NCBI GenBank assembly: GCA_964384625.1
Contig: CAYLNH010000008.1
Span: forward strand, 1 to 64,000
DNA: 64,000 nt
Source of the DNA: CAYLNH01 sp964384625
Lineage (GTDB): Bacteria > Verrucomicrobiota > Lentisphaeria > JABSQK01
Direction of reading: 5' to 3'
Shown: positions 35,148 through 44,956 of the stretch, piece by piece
Layout: every line of letters starts with the position of its first letter
Numbering within the stretch: the stretch's first letter is position 1
The notes under the pieces: model-generated
Database searches by the model: none
What the model saw: the letters and a program-made list of their open reading frames with translations, nothing else
Told to the model about the DNA's origin: nothing
Made by a program: the position numbers and the translations under genes

Positions 35148-37805
35148 CTAATCGGCAGCACTCATGAATGCCGCCATGGCGCGCGAGAGACCGTCCAGAG
35201 CGGACGCATCCGGCAAAGTGACGGTCAATTGCAGTTTGCCGTCATCGGTTTGTTCCAGGCATTCGGAGAAGCCTTGCTTCAGGCCGTTCGCCATGGTCTG
35301 CAGTTCGGGAGTGTCTTCCTGCGGGGGCGCCATTTCGGCCAACAGATTGAAGGCGGCGCTCAACATCTGTCCGGCGGCAGCCGAGACCCGTTGGCGGCGT
35401 TCGCCGCGCGCGGGCGGCGCGGTTTCTTTTTCCGCCGGCGCGGCTTCTTCGCGGGCGCCAAGGAGGACTTCCAGCCGGCGTTTGAGCTCTTCCATGCCGC
35501 TTTCCATGGACACTTCCGCCACTTCGGAGTTGATGTCCAGCGCGGCCAGGGCCAATTCGTGTTTGGCCGACAACGTGGTAAGCAGGTTCTCCTCCAGCGT
35601 GCCCTCGGTCACCAGCAGGTAAACCTGCACGGGGTTCCTCTGGCCCATGCGGTGGGCCCGCGCGATGCGTTGCTCCAGCACCGCCGGGTTCCACGGCAGG
35701 TCGACGTTGATCACGGTGTTGGCGCTCTGCAGGTTCAGGCCCGTGGCGCCGGCATTGGTGGTGATAAACAGCCGGCAGTCCGAATCATCGTTGAACTCGC
35801 GCATCAGGGCCGCGCGCTTCTTCTGCGGCACCGAGCCGTCGAGCCGGACAAACTTCAGATTCAACGCCCGCAATTGCGGCTCGATCAGGTCGAGCATGCT
35901 GGTCCATTCCGAGAACAGGACCACCTTGCGATCGGTGCTGTCGGCAATTTCCTCGAACAGCTCAAAGAGCCGATCGAGTTTGCTGGAGCAGTTCGGCTCC
36001 TGTTTGTCGGCCAGGATACTCGCGTTGGCACAGAGACGACACATCAAGAGGGCCTTCTGCAGTCGCATCAGATCCATCTGTGTCAGATACTTCTTGCGTA
36101 CGATGCCACTGACAATCCGCATGTGCGTTCCGTGCAGCTCGAGTTGCGCGTCGGTCGGTTCGACGCGGATGATCTCGGTGGTGCGCGGCGGCAGTTCGTC
36201 CAGCACCTGGGCCCGCGTCCGCCGCAGCAGAATCGGGCTGAGTTTTTCACGCAGCTGATCCAGGTTGCGATAGCCCAGGACCCGGCCTTTCTCGTTGACG
36301 ATCCGGTGTTCATGCAGGAACCGGAACGCCGGGCCCAGGCGCTGTTCGTCGACGAACTGCACGACGGTGTAGAGTTCTTCGAGCCGGTTCTCGAGCGGCG
36401 TCCCGGTCAACACCAGAGCGAACGGCGAATTCAGACTGCGAATCATCCGGGAGGTTTTCGCTTCCCAGTTTTTGATCCGCTGGCCTTCGTCGAGAATGAT
36501 CAGATCCCAGGCCACGGGCTCGATGGCGTCGAGATCGCGAATCACCTGTTCGTAGTTGCAGATGGTGAAGAACGCGTCGGTGTCGTACTGCTCGGCGCGT
36601 TCGGCGGCGTTGCCCAGCACGAGTTGGGTCGTCCGGCCGCAGAACTTGTTGATCTCGCTGCGCCATTGCGACTTCAGCGATGCCGGGCAGATGATCAGCA
36701 CTTTGGTGATCGCGGCTTCGATCCGGAGGAACTCGGCCAGACCGATGCCTTGGATGGTCTTGCCCAGTCCCATGTCATCGGCGAGGACGGCACGTCCGGC
36801 GCCGGCGGCGAAGGCGATGCCGTCAAGCTGGTAGGGCCGGAGTTCCGCGTTGATCAAATCCGTTCGCAGGGGGTGCTTTGCCGGGTTGCGACGGATGTCG
36901 GTAACGACCGTTTCGAGCCGCGCCTGGTGGAGGCGGTGCTGAATGAATTCTTCGGCGTCGGGATAGACCACCACATCCTGGCCCTCCCGCTGGATGGCCA
37001 GCAGCAGGCGGGTAAACGCCTCGACGTCGTGATCGATCACCCGGGCGGCCTTACCGGCCAGCTTCTTCACTGCCGCCGGCAAGCCGTCGGGAAGCAGCAA
37101 ACGCAGGTGCGGCAAGCCGGAATAATCCAGCGATACGCTGATCGAGGGGCGCACATATGCCTGTTTCCGTTCTTTGGCGCGGAATTTGCGCTTTACTGTA
37201 TTTTGGACTTTGATGATGTGCTTGCAGGTACCCAACGTGTTCTTACGGAAATCCGGGCAGGAACAATAGGAGTCCCCGCGTCCCCAGCCGCGCAGCGCCA
37301 CGCGATAGGTGTTGCCGGAAGTTCCGCTGTTGACGGTGTAGTCGGTCCACAGCACCTTCGGGTCTGCGGATTGAACCCGCATGTTCTCTTCCTTCGCCCG
37401 TTCTTCGCGTTCCGCCAGCGCTCGGTCGACCAGTTCTTCCGGGCTGAGCATCTCCAGGGGCAGCTTTTCGACCGGGACATCGGAAAGCCCCAGTGCCATC
37501 TTATTCTCGAGCACAAGGTGCAACACAGTGCCGATATGCTCGCACGGGACATCGCAAACACTGCATTCCGCCCGCAATCGGCGTTTCTTTGGGGACAGCC
37601 GCAGGTGTACGGTGGCGTCATCGAACTTGACCCGCAGGAATTCATTCGTCAGCGTCACATCCTTCCGAAAGTCGATCTCGGGCAGTGCATTTTTGTGGAT
37701 CAGGCTGGCGTGTTTCTTTGCGCCCAACAGCTTTTCAGCCTGCTTCAGTTCCAGGTGCGACAGCCGGTCGCGCAAAGTCAGCTCATCGGTTGATTTGGTT
37801 TTCAT
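35148..37805 (-). CDS. SWIM-domain SNF2-family DNA-dependent ATPase
   Basis: 885 residues. Two SWIM-like zinc motifs lie in the N-terminal third: ECSVCDVPCEH (about 80-90) and YCSCPDFRKNTLGTCKHI (about 180-197). The SNF2 motor begins at about residue 330 with LRPYQLDGIAFA. It has Walker A LADDMGLGKT, the DEAD-type box LDEGQRIKN, TGTPLENRLEELY, LFSEWTSMLD, TNAGATGLNL and motif VI ARAHRMGQ. The C-terminal 130 residues are helical and unassigned. SNF2 enzymes with SWIM domains are common in PVC bacteria and remodel nucleoprotein or act in DNA repair. The gene follows the Lys-rich protein by 12 bp, so the two are probably co-expressed partners. Confidence 0.93.
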   Translation of the reverse strand: MKTKSTDELTLRDRLSHLELKQAEKLLGAKKHASLIHKNALPEIDFRKDVTLTNEFLRVKFDDATVHLRLSPKKRRLRAECSVCDVPCEHIGTVLHLVLENKMALGLSDVPVEKLPLEMLSPEELVDRALAEREERAKEENMRVQSADPKVLWTDYTVNSGTSGNTYRVALRGWGRGDSYCSCPDFRKNTLGTCKHIIKVQNTVKRKFRAKERKQAYVRPSISVSLDYSGLPHLRLLLPDGLPAAVKKLAGKAARVIDHDVEAFTRLLLAIQREGQDVVVYPDAEEFIQHRLHQARLETVVTDIRRNPAKHPLRTDLINAELRPYQLDGIAFAAGAGRAVLADDMGLGKTIQGIGLAEFLRIEAAITKVLIICPASLKSQWRSEINKFCGRTTQLVLGNAAERAEQYDTDAFFTICNYEQVIRDLDAIEPVAWDLIILDEGQRIKNWEAKTSRMIRSLNSPFALVLTGTPLENRLEELYTVVQFVDEQRLGPAFRFLHEHRIVNEKGRVLGYRNLDQLREKLSPILLRRTRAQVLDELPPRTTEIIRVEPTDAQLELHGTHMRIVSGIVRKKYLTQMDLMRLQKALLMCRLCANASILADKQEPNCSSKLDRLFELFEEIADSTDRKVVLFSEWTSMLDLIEPQLRALNLKFVRLDGSVPQKKRAALMREFNDDSDCRLFITTNAGATGLNLQSANTVINVDLPWNPAVLEQRIARAHRMGQRNPVQVYLLVTEGTLEENLLTTLSAKHELALAALDINSEVAEVSMESGMEELKRRLEVLLGAREEAAPAEKETAPPARGERRQRVSAAAGQMLSAAFNLLAEMAPPQEDTPELQTMANGLKQGFSECLEQTDDGKLQLTVTLPDASALDGLSRAMAAFMSAAD

Positions 37806-37817
37806 CAGGTCCTCGGT

Positions 37818-38345
37818 TCAATTTGGCATTCCTTCGTCCACGTCCGGATCATCGTCATCAACTGCCACGCCCGGATCGAAGTTGTCGAACAAGATTGCTT
37901 CGGCTTCCTCACGCGCGTCGATCTCTTCCTGTTCCTCCCAGGTTATACCGAACGGTGCACCACCGGCTGTATAGCCGGCGATAAAGGAGTAGTTTTCATC
38001 ATAGTCAATACCATAGCCATCAAGGTCGCCATCGGGAAAGAACTCCCAGGCATCAATTGGCGTCTTCTTCTTGAAGGGGTCGGGTTGTCGCGTCAACTGG
38101 TCGCGCAGACGCTCGAGATAGAGCCGGTCAAATCTGACGCCAAGGGTATGCAGTTCGGCGATGGCGCATTCGTAGTTCACATGGAAATGCTTGCGGTAAC
38201 GCCGAAGCATATTTTTCGGCTTGCCCCAATGCCTCTTTACCCAATCCGGGGCTTTGGCAACACGCCTCGCGCGGCCCTTGAGTTTGGGCTTCTTGGGAGG
38301 TTTTTTCTTTTTTTGTTTCTGTTTCTTCCTTTTTCTGCGTGCCAT
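37818..38345 (-). CDS. Lys-rich N-terminal protein upstream of SNF2 gene
   Basis: 175 residues. The first 30 are almost entirely Lys/Arg/Pro (RKRKKQKQKKKKPPKKPK), a histone-tail-like segment likely to bind DNA or RNA. The middle (35-100) is a helical domain with VKRHWGKPKNMLRRYRKHFH. The end is strongly acidic (DDDDPDVDEG). The stop lies 12 bp before the SNF2 start, a tight operon spacing. I do not recognise the family. The context suggests a cofactor or chromatin-like substrate of the ATPase. Local G+C is lower than in neighbouring genes. Confidence 0.7.
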   Translation of the reverse strand: MARRKRKKQKQKKKKPPKKPKLKGRARRVAKAPDWVKRHWGKPKNMLRRYRKHFHVNYECAIAELHTLGVRFDRLYLERLRDQLTRQPDPFKKKTPIDAWEFFPDGDLDGYGIDYDENYSFIAGYTAGGAPFGITWEEQEEIDAREEAEAILFDNFDPGVAVDDDDPDVDEGMPN

Positions 38346-38635
38346 GTCGTTGCCTTGAATACATGCCTACAGCGGAAGGCATGTGTCATTTGTGTGGCAA
38401 GCGACTTTCGCTTGTCCATGCCAGATCGCAAATCATAGATCACTGTCTTCATCGTTGTCGCTTCGCAGCTGCCTCCGGCAGCCAGAGGCCGGAGGCCGCC
38501 GGTCGCCTGTCGGAGCGAAGCGATATCCGAATTAGGTTGGGTGCAAAGATAGACCACGATCATGACAACGAAAAGAGATTGATTGCACCTTTGCCGTGTT
38601 ACGTGGAAGAATCAACATGCGATCGTGTGTGTTGA

Positions 38636-38881
38636 GTGCAAGCCTGCAAGTACGACCGTGCATCCATCGCGACGATTCTGGAGAAGCTCTTGATCACCGC
38701 CGAATTCGAGATCGAACAGGCAACCCTTGCCTGGCAGGCATCGGGTGAGTACCGCGAGGGGTCGGCTGATTTCTCGGACGACCTCATTGGTCGAGTCGCC
38801 GCCGAACACGACGCATTGCCGGTCCATACACTTGACCGCAAGGCGGCGCAGAGTGACCGGTTCAAGTTTGTGGATGCCTAA
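38636..38881 (+). pseudogene. 5-prime-truncated vapC-type PIN toxin remnant
   Basis: The frame encodes only the C-terminal half of a PIN-domain toxin. It has a helix YDRASIATILEKLL, then ADFSDDLIGRVAAEHDALPV, with the Asp that binds metal in VapC, and HTLDRKAAQSDRFKFVDA. The N-terminal strand with the first catalytic Asp is missing, and a stop (38633-38635) lies immediately upstream in frame. No antitoxin gene is seen. It looks like a decayed toxin-antitoxin module. Confidence 0.7.
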
Positions 38882-39078
38882 TCACCGGCGACCCCAACGA
38901 GGGAGGGCTCCTCCCTCCCCGACTCGGATCCCGCGCGCATCTGCGCGCTGCGTATGCGCTGGCGCCTTGCCCGCCTGTTCCGAGTCTTGCGGCGGTCTGC
39001 CGCTGCACCGGAACGAATCCTGTCCGCAGGATTACTTGACGGGATTCACGGCGATATCCAGTGGTTCAGGCGAAGCGC
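38882..39078. other. intergenic region with GAGGGAG hairpin
   Basis: A 7-bp stem (38899-38905 with 38911-38917, GAGGGAG/CTCCCTC) lies 18 bp after the vapC remnant. Nothing else is supported here. Confidence 0.5.
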
Positions 39079-42000
39079 CTACTTCGGGAACAGGTTGCCC
39101 TTCGGCACGTGGGCGATGGGCTGGGAGGTGCTTTGCCAGCAGAGATGCAGACTGCCGCTGCCGGTGCGTTGGTACTGGAGCTTGATCGCAACCCGTTTGC
39201 CGGCCGTCAGGCGGACGGATTTGGATACCGGCCGCGTCGCCCAGGGACTGGTTTCGTTCCAGGCGTCGAGCACCAGTTTGCCGTCGATCCACAAGCGTAC
39301 CGGTTCGGGTTTCTTCGCCTTCTTGTCACGGCCGACATAGACGTGGAACCAGTAGGTCTCGGTGAAACGCGGTGTGATCGAACCGACCCATTGGGCGCGG
39401 AATTCCTTCTTCAGCTTCTTGTCCGCCGGCCATTTCTGCACGACGCCCTTGGGACCGCTGCCGCCGAACCAGATGCACGGGTCCACCCGTCTCAATGTGG
39501 GGTCGTTGTCGACATAGTAGATGCCGGACAGGCCGGTGCCGTCGGCCGGCAACGCCGGCGCCGAACGACGCAACTGCAACTTGCCTTCGTGCCGCTGGAA
39601 CTCGTTCCAGCCGGTCACGCGGTAGACCGGCACGTTGTTCCAGCCGGCGCCCATGAAGAGGACCTCGCCGCTTTTCCGTTTGGTCAACAGCCCGCCAACC
39701 AGCATGTCGTACTGCAGCACGGCCTGGTTCCTGGACGAGTCGCCATCAGACGGATTCACGCGCCACCAGTGATAGCATTTTTCCGGGCCGGCGCCGGTGC
39801 GGTCGAACAGATTGCCGACATACAATCCATCCTTGGTCCAGACCTCAAGCGGTTGCTCAATCCGATCTGCGACACCAATGCAGTCGTAGACTTCACCAAC
39901 GATCTTGGTGGGCGTCCATAGCGTACCGCGCGGTCCGTCTTTAGCGCCGGTGTGGTGATGACCAACCGTCCATAGCAGTTTGCCGTCGCGGCTCCACTTG
40001 GTGAATGCGGTGCTGCCGATGTCTTTCGCCGGCCAGCGTCGGCCGTGGTTCATGCCGTCGCCCTTGCCGTGATGGATCTGATACAGGTCACCATCGTCGC
40101 CGTGATAGACCATCTCGGTGCCGATCGGTCGGCCGCGTTTGTCGCGTTTTCCCGGCGCCCGGCGCAGATGGTCGGGCACGGGATAGATTGTTGACGCAGC
40201 CTTCTCCAAAGACGGGTACAACGGCACGCCGTTCTTCCAGCCCTGTGGTTTGAGTACACGGATCTCGTAGCCTTTCACGTCGCTGCCGTAACCGACGTAG
40301 GACATGTAGTAGTTGAAGTCTTTGTCGATGGCCCAGCCCGGGCCCCAGCCCCCCCATGACGAGAACTGGAACTCCTCCTTCTGCGGCTCGCCGTCGGCAT
40401 TGCGGTCGACCCAGACGTAAGAACGGTTTTTCTTGCTCTTTTCCCCGCCAAGGAGGTCCTTGATGATCCCCGGCTGCTGGCTCCAGTAGTGGTCGATGTT
40501 GATGCCGACCGCAACGACCGGCACAAGCTTCCCCTGGTCTTCATCGACTTTCAGGATGATGCCGGGGCGCTCGTGCACGAGATACTTCTGGTCGCCGTGA
40601 TACATAACCCGCCAGAACGGTCGAGAGTTTGAACTGCCGGGGATCAGCCCCTGGCCCAAGCCCTGGTGACGATAGGTCGCGCGCGGCCGCCACCGGCGTT
40701 TCTCCCAGTCGACCTCGGCCTCGATGACCCAACCCCAGTGTGACGCAAACCATACCCGATTTTCGTTGCGCGGTTCGATGGCCATGCCGGTAAAGAACAA
40801 CTGGCCGCCGTACCACTCCTTGACGAGCTTGCCGTCGCGATCGAAGTACGCCGTCCGTCGCGGCGCCGTCCAGGACTCGACCACGGCAAAGCCGCCCTTG
40901 CCGTCGGCGGCAATGTCGAAGACGGACGCGAAATCCGTCGGCACATACAGGCCCTGACGCCGGCCGCCGGCACGGCCATAGGTCTTCAGCAGTTTGCCGG
41001 AGAAATCAAAACGTTTGATCTGATGGCTGCCCTTGCCCTCCACCACCAGGACCTCCTTGCGCCCGCGGTCGATCGCCAGACACCGAGGCGCCGCCAGGTC
41101 TCTAACAACCGTCTGCAGTCGGCCCCCGCTGACACGTACAATGCTGTTCCCGCTGATGGCAAACGGCGTACCGTCCGCCGCCAGTGCGACGTCCCGCAAA
41201 TCCGGAACCGTTATACTCCCCTTGACGGTGCTGCCATCCGGTGACCGGACTTCCAGCGGCCCGCCGACATAGCCGACGACCATGCGGCCGGCAGCATAAT
41301 CAATGCGCGACGCCGCACTCATTACCTCGAGGCTGCGGATGGCCCACTCTACTTGTGTCTTGCCCTTGAAGGCGTTCCAGAAAGCCAGGCGGAGGTGCCC
41401 GTCCTGGGCTTTGACACCGTTGACTTCGACTGTGGATACCGTACCCGGGCTGATCGTCACGGTCTTCTGCCACTTCACCTTGCCTTTCTTGTTGGCCCAG
41501 CCGACGCACACCTTGCCCATGCCGTCACGACGGTTACCCAACTGGTAGCGCACCTTGTAGGTGCCGTCCGCCATGTCGATGCGGAAAATGCGGCGATCGG
41601 ATGATTTTGGAGCGCGTTTCTCCTGGTGCATATGGTATTCGGCGTCAACACTGTCGCCGGCGTCGGACTTGCCGCTGGTCAGTTCAGCGATGGATTCCCA
41701 GCCGTAGCCGCGCTGCGCGCTGTACACTGCCAACGGCACCGACTTGTAGCCCCGGCGCGATGCGCCCTTGCCGTGACGAAAGTCAAAACCGGCAATCGTT
41801 GCAGTGTATGCCTTGGCTTTTCGTGATGAGGTCAGGTGCTTGCCGGTCTTCGCCTCGATCATGTGCAGCTGCCCGGCCGCCCGGTTGCTGAACGGCAGGA
41901 TCAGCTTGTCGCCGGCCAGACACATATCGGTGCCACTGGACCACGCGGCGAATCCGTGTGACGTCCACAACACCTCGTTCTTCGCCAAATCGACCGCCAC

Positions 42001-42417
42001 CGTCTGCGGCGCGCCCTCGCAACCGGACGCGCTCATGTACAGGATCTTGCCGTCGGTGGCGACGCTGGTCGGACCGCCGTGGCCGCCCGGCCAATGCTGC
42101 GGCCCAAAGTCCGTGCCCAGCGACAACAGATATTCCGCCTTCAACCCGGGCGACTGCAGCAGCTTCCAGCGATAGCTGCCGGCCGGCAGCGGCTTGCCCC
42201 GGCCGTCCAGGCCGTCCCAGGCCAGCCGATGGCGACCCGGTTTCTGCGGCACGGCGTTGAGCAGCGTCCGCACCAGGGCGCCCTGTCGATCATAGATCGC
42301 CAGCGACACGTTCCCGGACTTCTTGAGTTCGTAAGTGATGGTTTCCTGGGCGTACAGCCCGACGGCCAGCATGGCACTGACCCCGAGGAGGACTTTGCGG
42401 GCGCATCTTGGTTTCAT
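39079..42417 (-). CDS. large secreted beta-propeller protein with C-terminal PA14 domain
   Basis: 1112 residues. A signal peptide (VLLGVSAMLAVGLYAQ) is followed by a FlgD-like Ig module (residues 25-95: SGNVSLAIYDRQGALVRTLL, LAWDGLDGRGKPLPAGSY). The central 700 residues look like NHL/PQQ-type propeller blades, with an inserted carbohydrate-binding-like module around residues 215-370. The last 150 residues are a PA14 domain (GLSGIYYVDND, FTETYWFHVYV, VRLWIDGKLVLDAW, LHLCWQS). Such architectures in PVC bacteria act in extracellular glycan recognition or breakdown. No catalytic residues can be named. It is divergent from the two propeller genes at 42589 and 43546, suggesting one functional cluster. 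Confidence 0.85.
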   Translation of the reverse strand: MKPRCARKVLLGVSAMLAVGLYAQETITYELKKSGNVSLAIYDRQGALVRTLLNAVPQKPGRHRLAWDGLDGRGKPLPAGSYRWKLLQSPGLKAEYLLSLGTDFGPQHWPGGHGGPTSVATDGKILYMSASGCEGAPQTVAVDLAKNEVLWTSHGFAAWSSGTDMCLAGDKLILPFSNRAAGQLHMIEAKTGKHLTSSRKAKAYTATIAGFDFRHGKGASRRGYKSVPLAVYSAQRGYGWESIAELTSGKSDAGDSVDAEYHMHQEKRAPKSSDRRIFRIDMADGTYKVRYQLGNRRDGMGKVCVGWANKKGKVKWQKTVTISPGTVSTVEVNGVKAQDGHLRLAFWNAFKGKTQVEWAIRSLEVMSAASRIDYAAGRMVVGYVGGPLEVRSPDGSTVKGSITVPDLRDVALAADGTPFAISGNSIVRVSGGRLQTVVRDLAAPRCLAIDRGRKEVLVVEGKGSHQIKRFDFSGKLLKTYGRAGGRRQGLYVPTDFASVFDIAADGKGGFAVVESWTAPRRTAYFDRDGKLVKEWYGGQLFFTGMAIEPRNENRVWFASHWGWVIEAEVDWEKRRWRPRATYRHQGLGQGLIPGSSNSRPFWRVMYHGDQKYLVHERPGIILKVDEDQGKLVPVVAVGINIDHYWSQQPGIIKDLLGGEKSKKNRSYVWVDRNADGEPQKEEFQFSSWGGWGPGWAIDKDFNYYMSYVGYGSDVKGYEIRVLKPQGWKNGVPLYPSLEKAASTIYPVPDHLRRAPGKRDKRGRPIGTEMVYHGDDGDLYQIHHGKGDGMNHGRRWPAKDIGSTAFTKWSRDGKLLWTVGHHHTGAKDGPRGTLWTPTKIVGEVYDCIGVADRIEQPLEVWTKDGLYVGNLFDRTGAGPEKCYHWWRVNPSDGDSSRNQAVLQYDMLVGGLLTKRKSGEVLFMGAGWNNVPVYRVTGWNEFQRHEGKLQLRRSAPALPADGTGLSGIYYVDNDPTLRRVDPCIWFGGSGPKGVVQKWPADKKLKKEFRAQWVGSITPRFTETYWFHVYVGRDKKAKKPEPVRLWIDGKLVLDAWNETSPWATRPVSKSVRLTAGKRVAIKLQYQRTGSGSLHLCWQSTSQPIAHVPKGNLFPK

Positions 42418-42588
42418 GACGTGACTCTCCCTGCTTTGTAATATTATTTATGACCCCTTAAATAACCCATGGTTCCGCCGTTCTCCCGGAATTCTTCGGT
42501 GAAACAGGACGCAGTGTCGGTTTCAATCCGGCAATTGCCATTCATATTCAAGCAGCCGTATGCGCAGTACACACAGCCGCAAGAAACT

Positions 42589-43524
42589 ATGGATCCAAAG
42601 ATCATTTTTCGTTCCGACGCCCTCCGCTACAACCCGTGCGGCGATTTGATCTTCCCATCCGTGATCCGGACGGATTCTCTGCCTGCCCCGCTCGGTCGTT
42701 ACTATCTCTACTATGCCCCGCATGACTCTCCCGGCGGCATCTGCCTGGCCTACGCCGATGACCCGGCAGGACCATGGACGGAATACGAGAGCAACCCAAT
42801 CATCAGCCGTTCCTGGTTGCCGCACTACGAGGTGAGTCACGTCTCCAGCCCTGATGCGTTGCTGGTTCCCGGTGGCGTACGCGTGTTCTTCCATGGGGAC
42901 AATGACACAACGCGAAGTGCCATGTCCAAAGACGGCATACACTTCGAAAGCACAGCTATCGCTGTTCAAGCATCGCAACTGCCGGATCATTGGACCTGCT
43001 TCTACGGTCGTGCTTTTCGCCTACCCGCTGGCAAACGCGATCGCTACGCACTTCTGTTTGCCGCCTACGGCGACGGTGAGCCCGGCATCTATGCTGCCTT
43101 TTCTCCCGATGGCGAAAATTGGGAGTTGGCACCGGACATTATTCTGCCTGTCCCTGACATCGCTGGCGCGTCCCTTCCCTGTGCCCCCTTCCTGCTTCCG
43201 TTCGCTGACCGGCTGTTCCTCGTCGTCCATCTTGACTTTGGCTGGTATAGTCAGGCAGGGGGGCCGGTGACGGATGTGTATGCCGTCGAAGTCGATTGTG
43301 ATCTCAATCTGTTGGGGACCCCACAACTCCTTCTGCGCCACGACGAGTTTGCTCCCGACAACACCCGTGTCAGCGATCCCTGCATTGTGATCGAGAATCA
43401 GGACGTCTATATCTTCCTTTCCATCGGCCCACGGCTGCAACAACGCCTCGCAGTAGTACATTGGTCCAGTGATCAATTCGCCGCACGCTTGCCTGGAGCA
43501 GGCGGCCGCGCTGACTCAGAATAA
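42589..43524 (+). CDS. cytoplasmic five-bladed propeller protein (GH43/GH32-like)
   Basis: 311 residues from ATG 42589. There is no signal peptide and only a weak ribosome binding site; the in-frame ATG at 42469 adds unlikely sequence. It has repeated propeller phrases seen in GH43/GH32/GH130 folds: RYYLYYAPHDSPGGICLAYA, DDPAGPWTEY, SSPDALLVPGG, FHGDNDTTRSAMSKDG and RVSDPCIVIENQ. GH43-type acidic triads cannot be assigned with confidence. It probably forms an operon with the next propeller gene 21 bp downstream. Local G+C is lower than average. A glycosidase or glycoside phosphorylase role is possible. Confidence 0.65.
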   Translation: MDPKIIFRSDALRYNPCGDLIFPSVIRTDSLPAPLGRYYLYYAPHDSPGGICLAYADDPAGPWTEYESNPIISRSWLPHYEVSHVSSPDALLVPGGVRVFFHGDNDTTRSAMSKDGIHFESTAIAVQASQLPDHWTCFYGRAFRLPAGKRDRYALLFAAYGDGEPGIYAAFSPDGENWELAPDIILPVPDIAGASLPCAPFLLPFADRLFLVVHLDFGWYSQAGGPVTDVYAVEVDCDLNLLGTPQLLLRHDEFAPDNTRVSDPCIVIENQDVYIFLSIGPRLQQRLAVVHWSSDQFAARLPGAGGRADSE

Positions 43525-43545
43525 CCGCAATTGGAGGACTTCGCG

Positions 43546-44817
43546 ATGGATCTCGATAAGCATTTCCCGCGCTACGAAGAATACGAGCCCAAAGTACCCG
43601 TGTGGTGTTTGACACCGAAACGCGATGCGTGCATGCACCGGTTTTTCGACACCTCACCCATCAGCCCGACCGGCCGGTACCTGGCCGTCCTGCAATTGCC
43701 GTTTGAAGATCACCAGCCGGAGCCGGGCGACAGGGCAAAGGTTGTGGTTGTCGACTTGGAAACCGGCGAGGACAAGGTCGTCGCCGAGACCTGCGGCTGG
43801 GAGCCGCAGATGGGCGCGAACATCAATTGGGGCGATACCGACAAGGCGCTGTACTTCAACGATGTCGATACGTCGACCTGGAAGCCGTTCGCGTGGAAGC
43901 TGGATCCGCTGTCCGGCGGGAAGCAGAAGATGGACGGCACGGTCTATCATGCGTCGCCGGACGGCAAGTGGCTGATTTCGGCGAACATGACGACCATGCG
44001 CAAGACGCAGCCCGGCTACGGCGTGGCGGTGCCGAAAGACACGGTCGGCCGCAACATCGGGTTGGCTGATGATGACGGTTTTTATCTGACCGACACAGAG
44101 ACCGGCAAGTGCAGGATGCTGGCGTCCATCAAGGAGCTTTTCGAACAGGCCGATCCGCCCATGCAGCTGGAGGGCCCGGAAACCTACGAGATCTACGGTT
44201 TCCACAGCAAATTCAACCCGCAGAGCAACCGGCTGATGCTCAGTCTGCGCGGCTTCCCCGCTACCGATGACGCGCAGTGGGACATGTTCAAGATCGATCA
44301 CAGTGCGGTCCGCTTCGCCTGGATCACAATGGATCTGGAAGGAGGTCCCAAACACTGCGCGGTCGGCCCGGAGGAATGGGTCAAGGGTGGGCATCACGCC
44401 ACGTGGTTTCCGGACGGCAAGCAGATCTCGATGAACCTCAATATCGACCGGGAGGTCTTGCGGTTTGTGGCGGTGAATTACGACGGCAGCGACCTGCACA
44501 AGATGCTCAACGAAGTCCCCGGCTCGGGGCATCCTACTGTCCACCCCGATGGTATACACTTGCTGACGGATACCTATACCTGGGAGAAGACCGCGTTTGG
44601 CGACGGCACCATCCCATTGCGTTGGGTCAATCTGCAGACACACGAGGAGGACGCGGTCGTCCGCATCAACACGAAACAGCCGCACGAGGACGGTGTGCTG
44701 CGCATCGACCCGCACCCGGCGTGGGATCGGACGTGGCGCTACGTCACTTTCAACGGCTTTGTCGGCGGCACCCGCCGTGTCTATATCGCCGACCTGCAGG
44801 GCGTCATCGGCCGGTAA
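43546..44817 (+). CDS. cytoplasmic beta-propeller protein, oligogalacturonate lyase-like
   Basis: 423 residues from ATG 43546, supported by GGAGG 8 nt upstream; the TTG at 43531 was rejected. WD40/TolB-like blades are visible: ISPTGRYLAVLQLPFE, NINWGDTDKALYFND, YHASPDGKWLISANM, HATWFPDGKQISMNL and GHPTVHPDGIHLLTD. The His-rich blade edges (GGHHATWFPDG, GSGHPTVHPDG, DPHPAWDRTW) resemble the metal site of oligogalacturonide lyases (PL22-like), which act on intracellular unsaturated pectin fragments. This is a fold-level match, so the activity is tentative. Confidence 0.65.
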   Translation: MDLDKHFPRYEEYEPKVPVWCLTPKRDACMHRFFDTSPISPTGRYLAVLQLPFEDHQPEPGDRAKVVVVDLETGEDKVVAETCGWEPQMGANINWGDTDKALYFNDVDTSTWKPFAWKLDPLSGGKQKMDGTVYHASPDGKWLISANMTTMRKTQPGYGVAVPKDTVGRNIGLADDDGFYLTDTETGKCRMLASIKELFEQADPPMQLEGPETYEIYGFHSKFNPQSNRLMLSLRGFPATDDAQWDMFKIDHSAVRFAWITMDLEGGPKHCAVGPEEWVKGGHHATWFPDGKQISMNLNIDREVLRFVAVNYDGSDLHKMLNEVPGSGHPTVHPDGIHLLTDTYTWEKTAFGDGTIPLRWVNLQTHEEDAVVRINTKQPHEDGVLRIDPHPAWDRTWRYVTFNGFVGGTRRVYIADLQGVIGR

Positions 44818-44956
44818 GCCTTCTGTCTTGTTCTATCGCTTGCGTGAAAAGATTCGCCGAGATCCATCGTCAGCGCTGCAATGAATCTTGACACTGCCCA
44901 GGCCGAGCAGTACCATTCTCTCACGAGATAAAGAGCGAGACGCTTAGAGACGAAAC

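Noticed and set aside
35043..37793. 916-codon frame opposite the SNF2 gene
   Set aside because: Antisense shadow of a gene with all SNF2 motifs.
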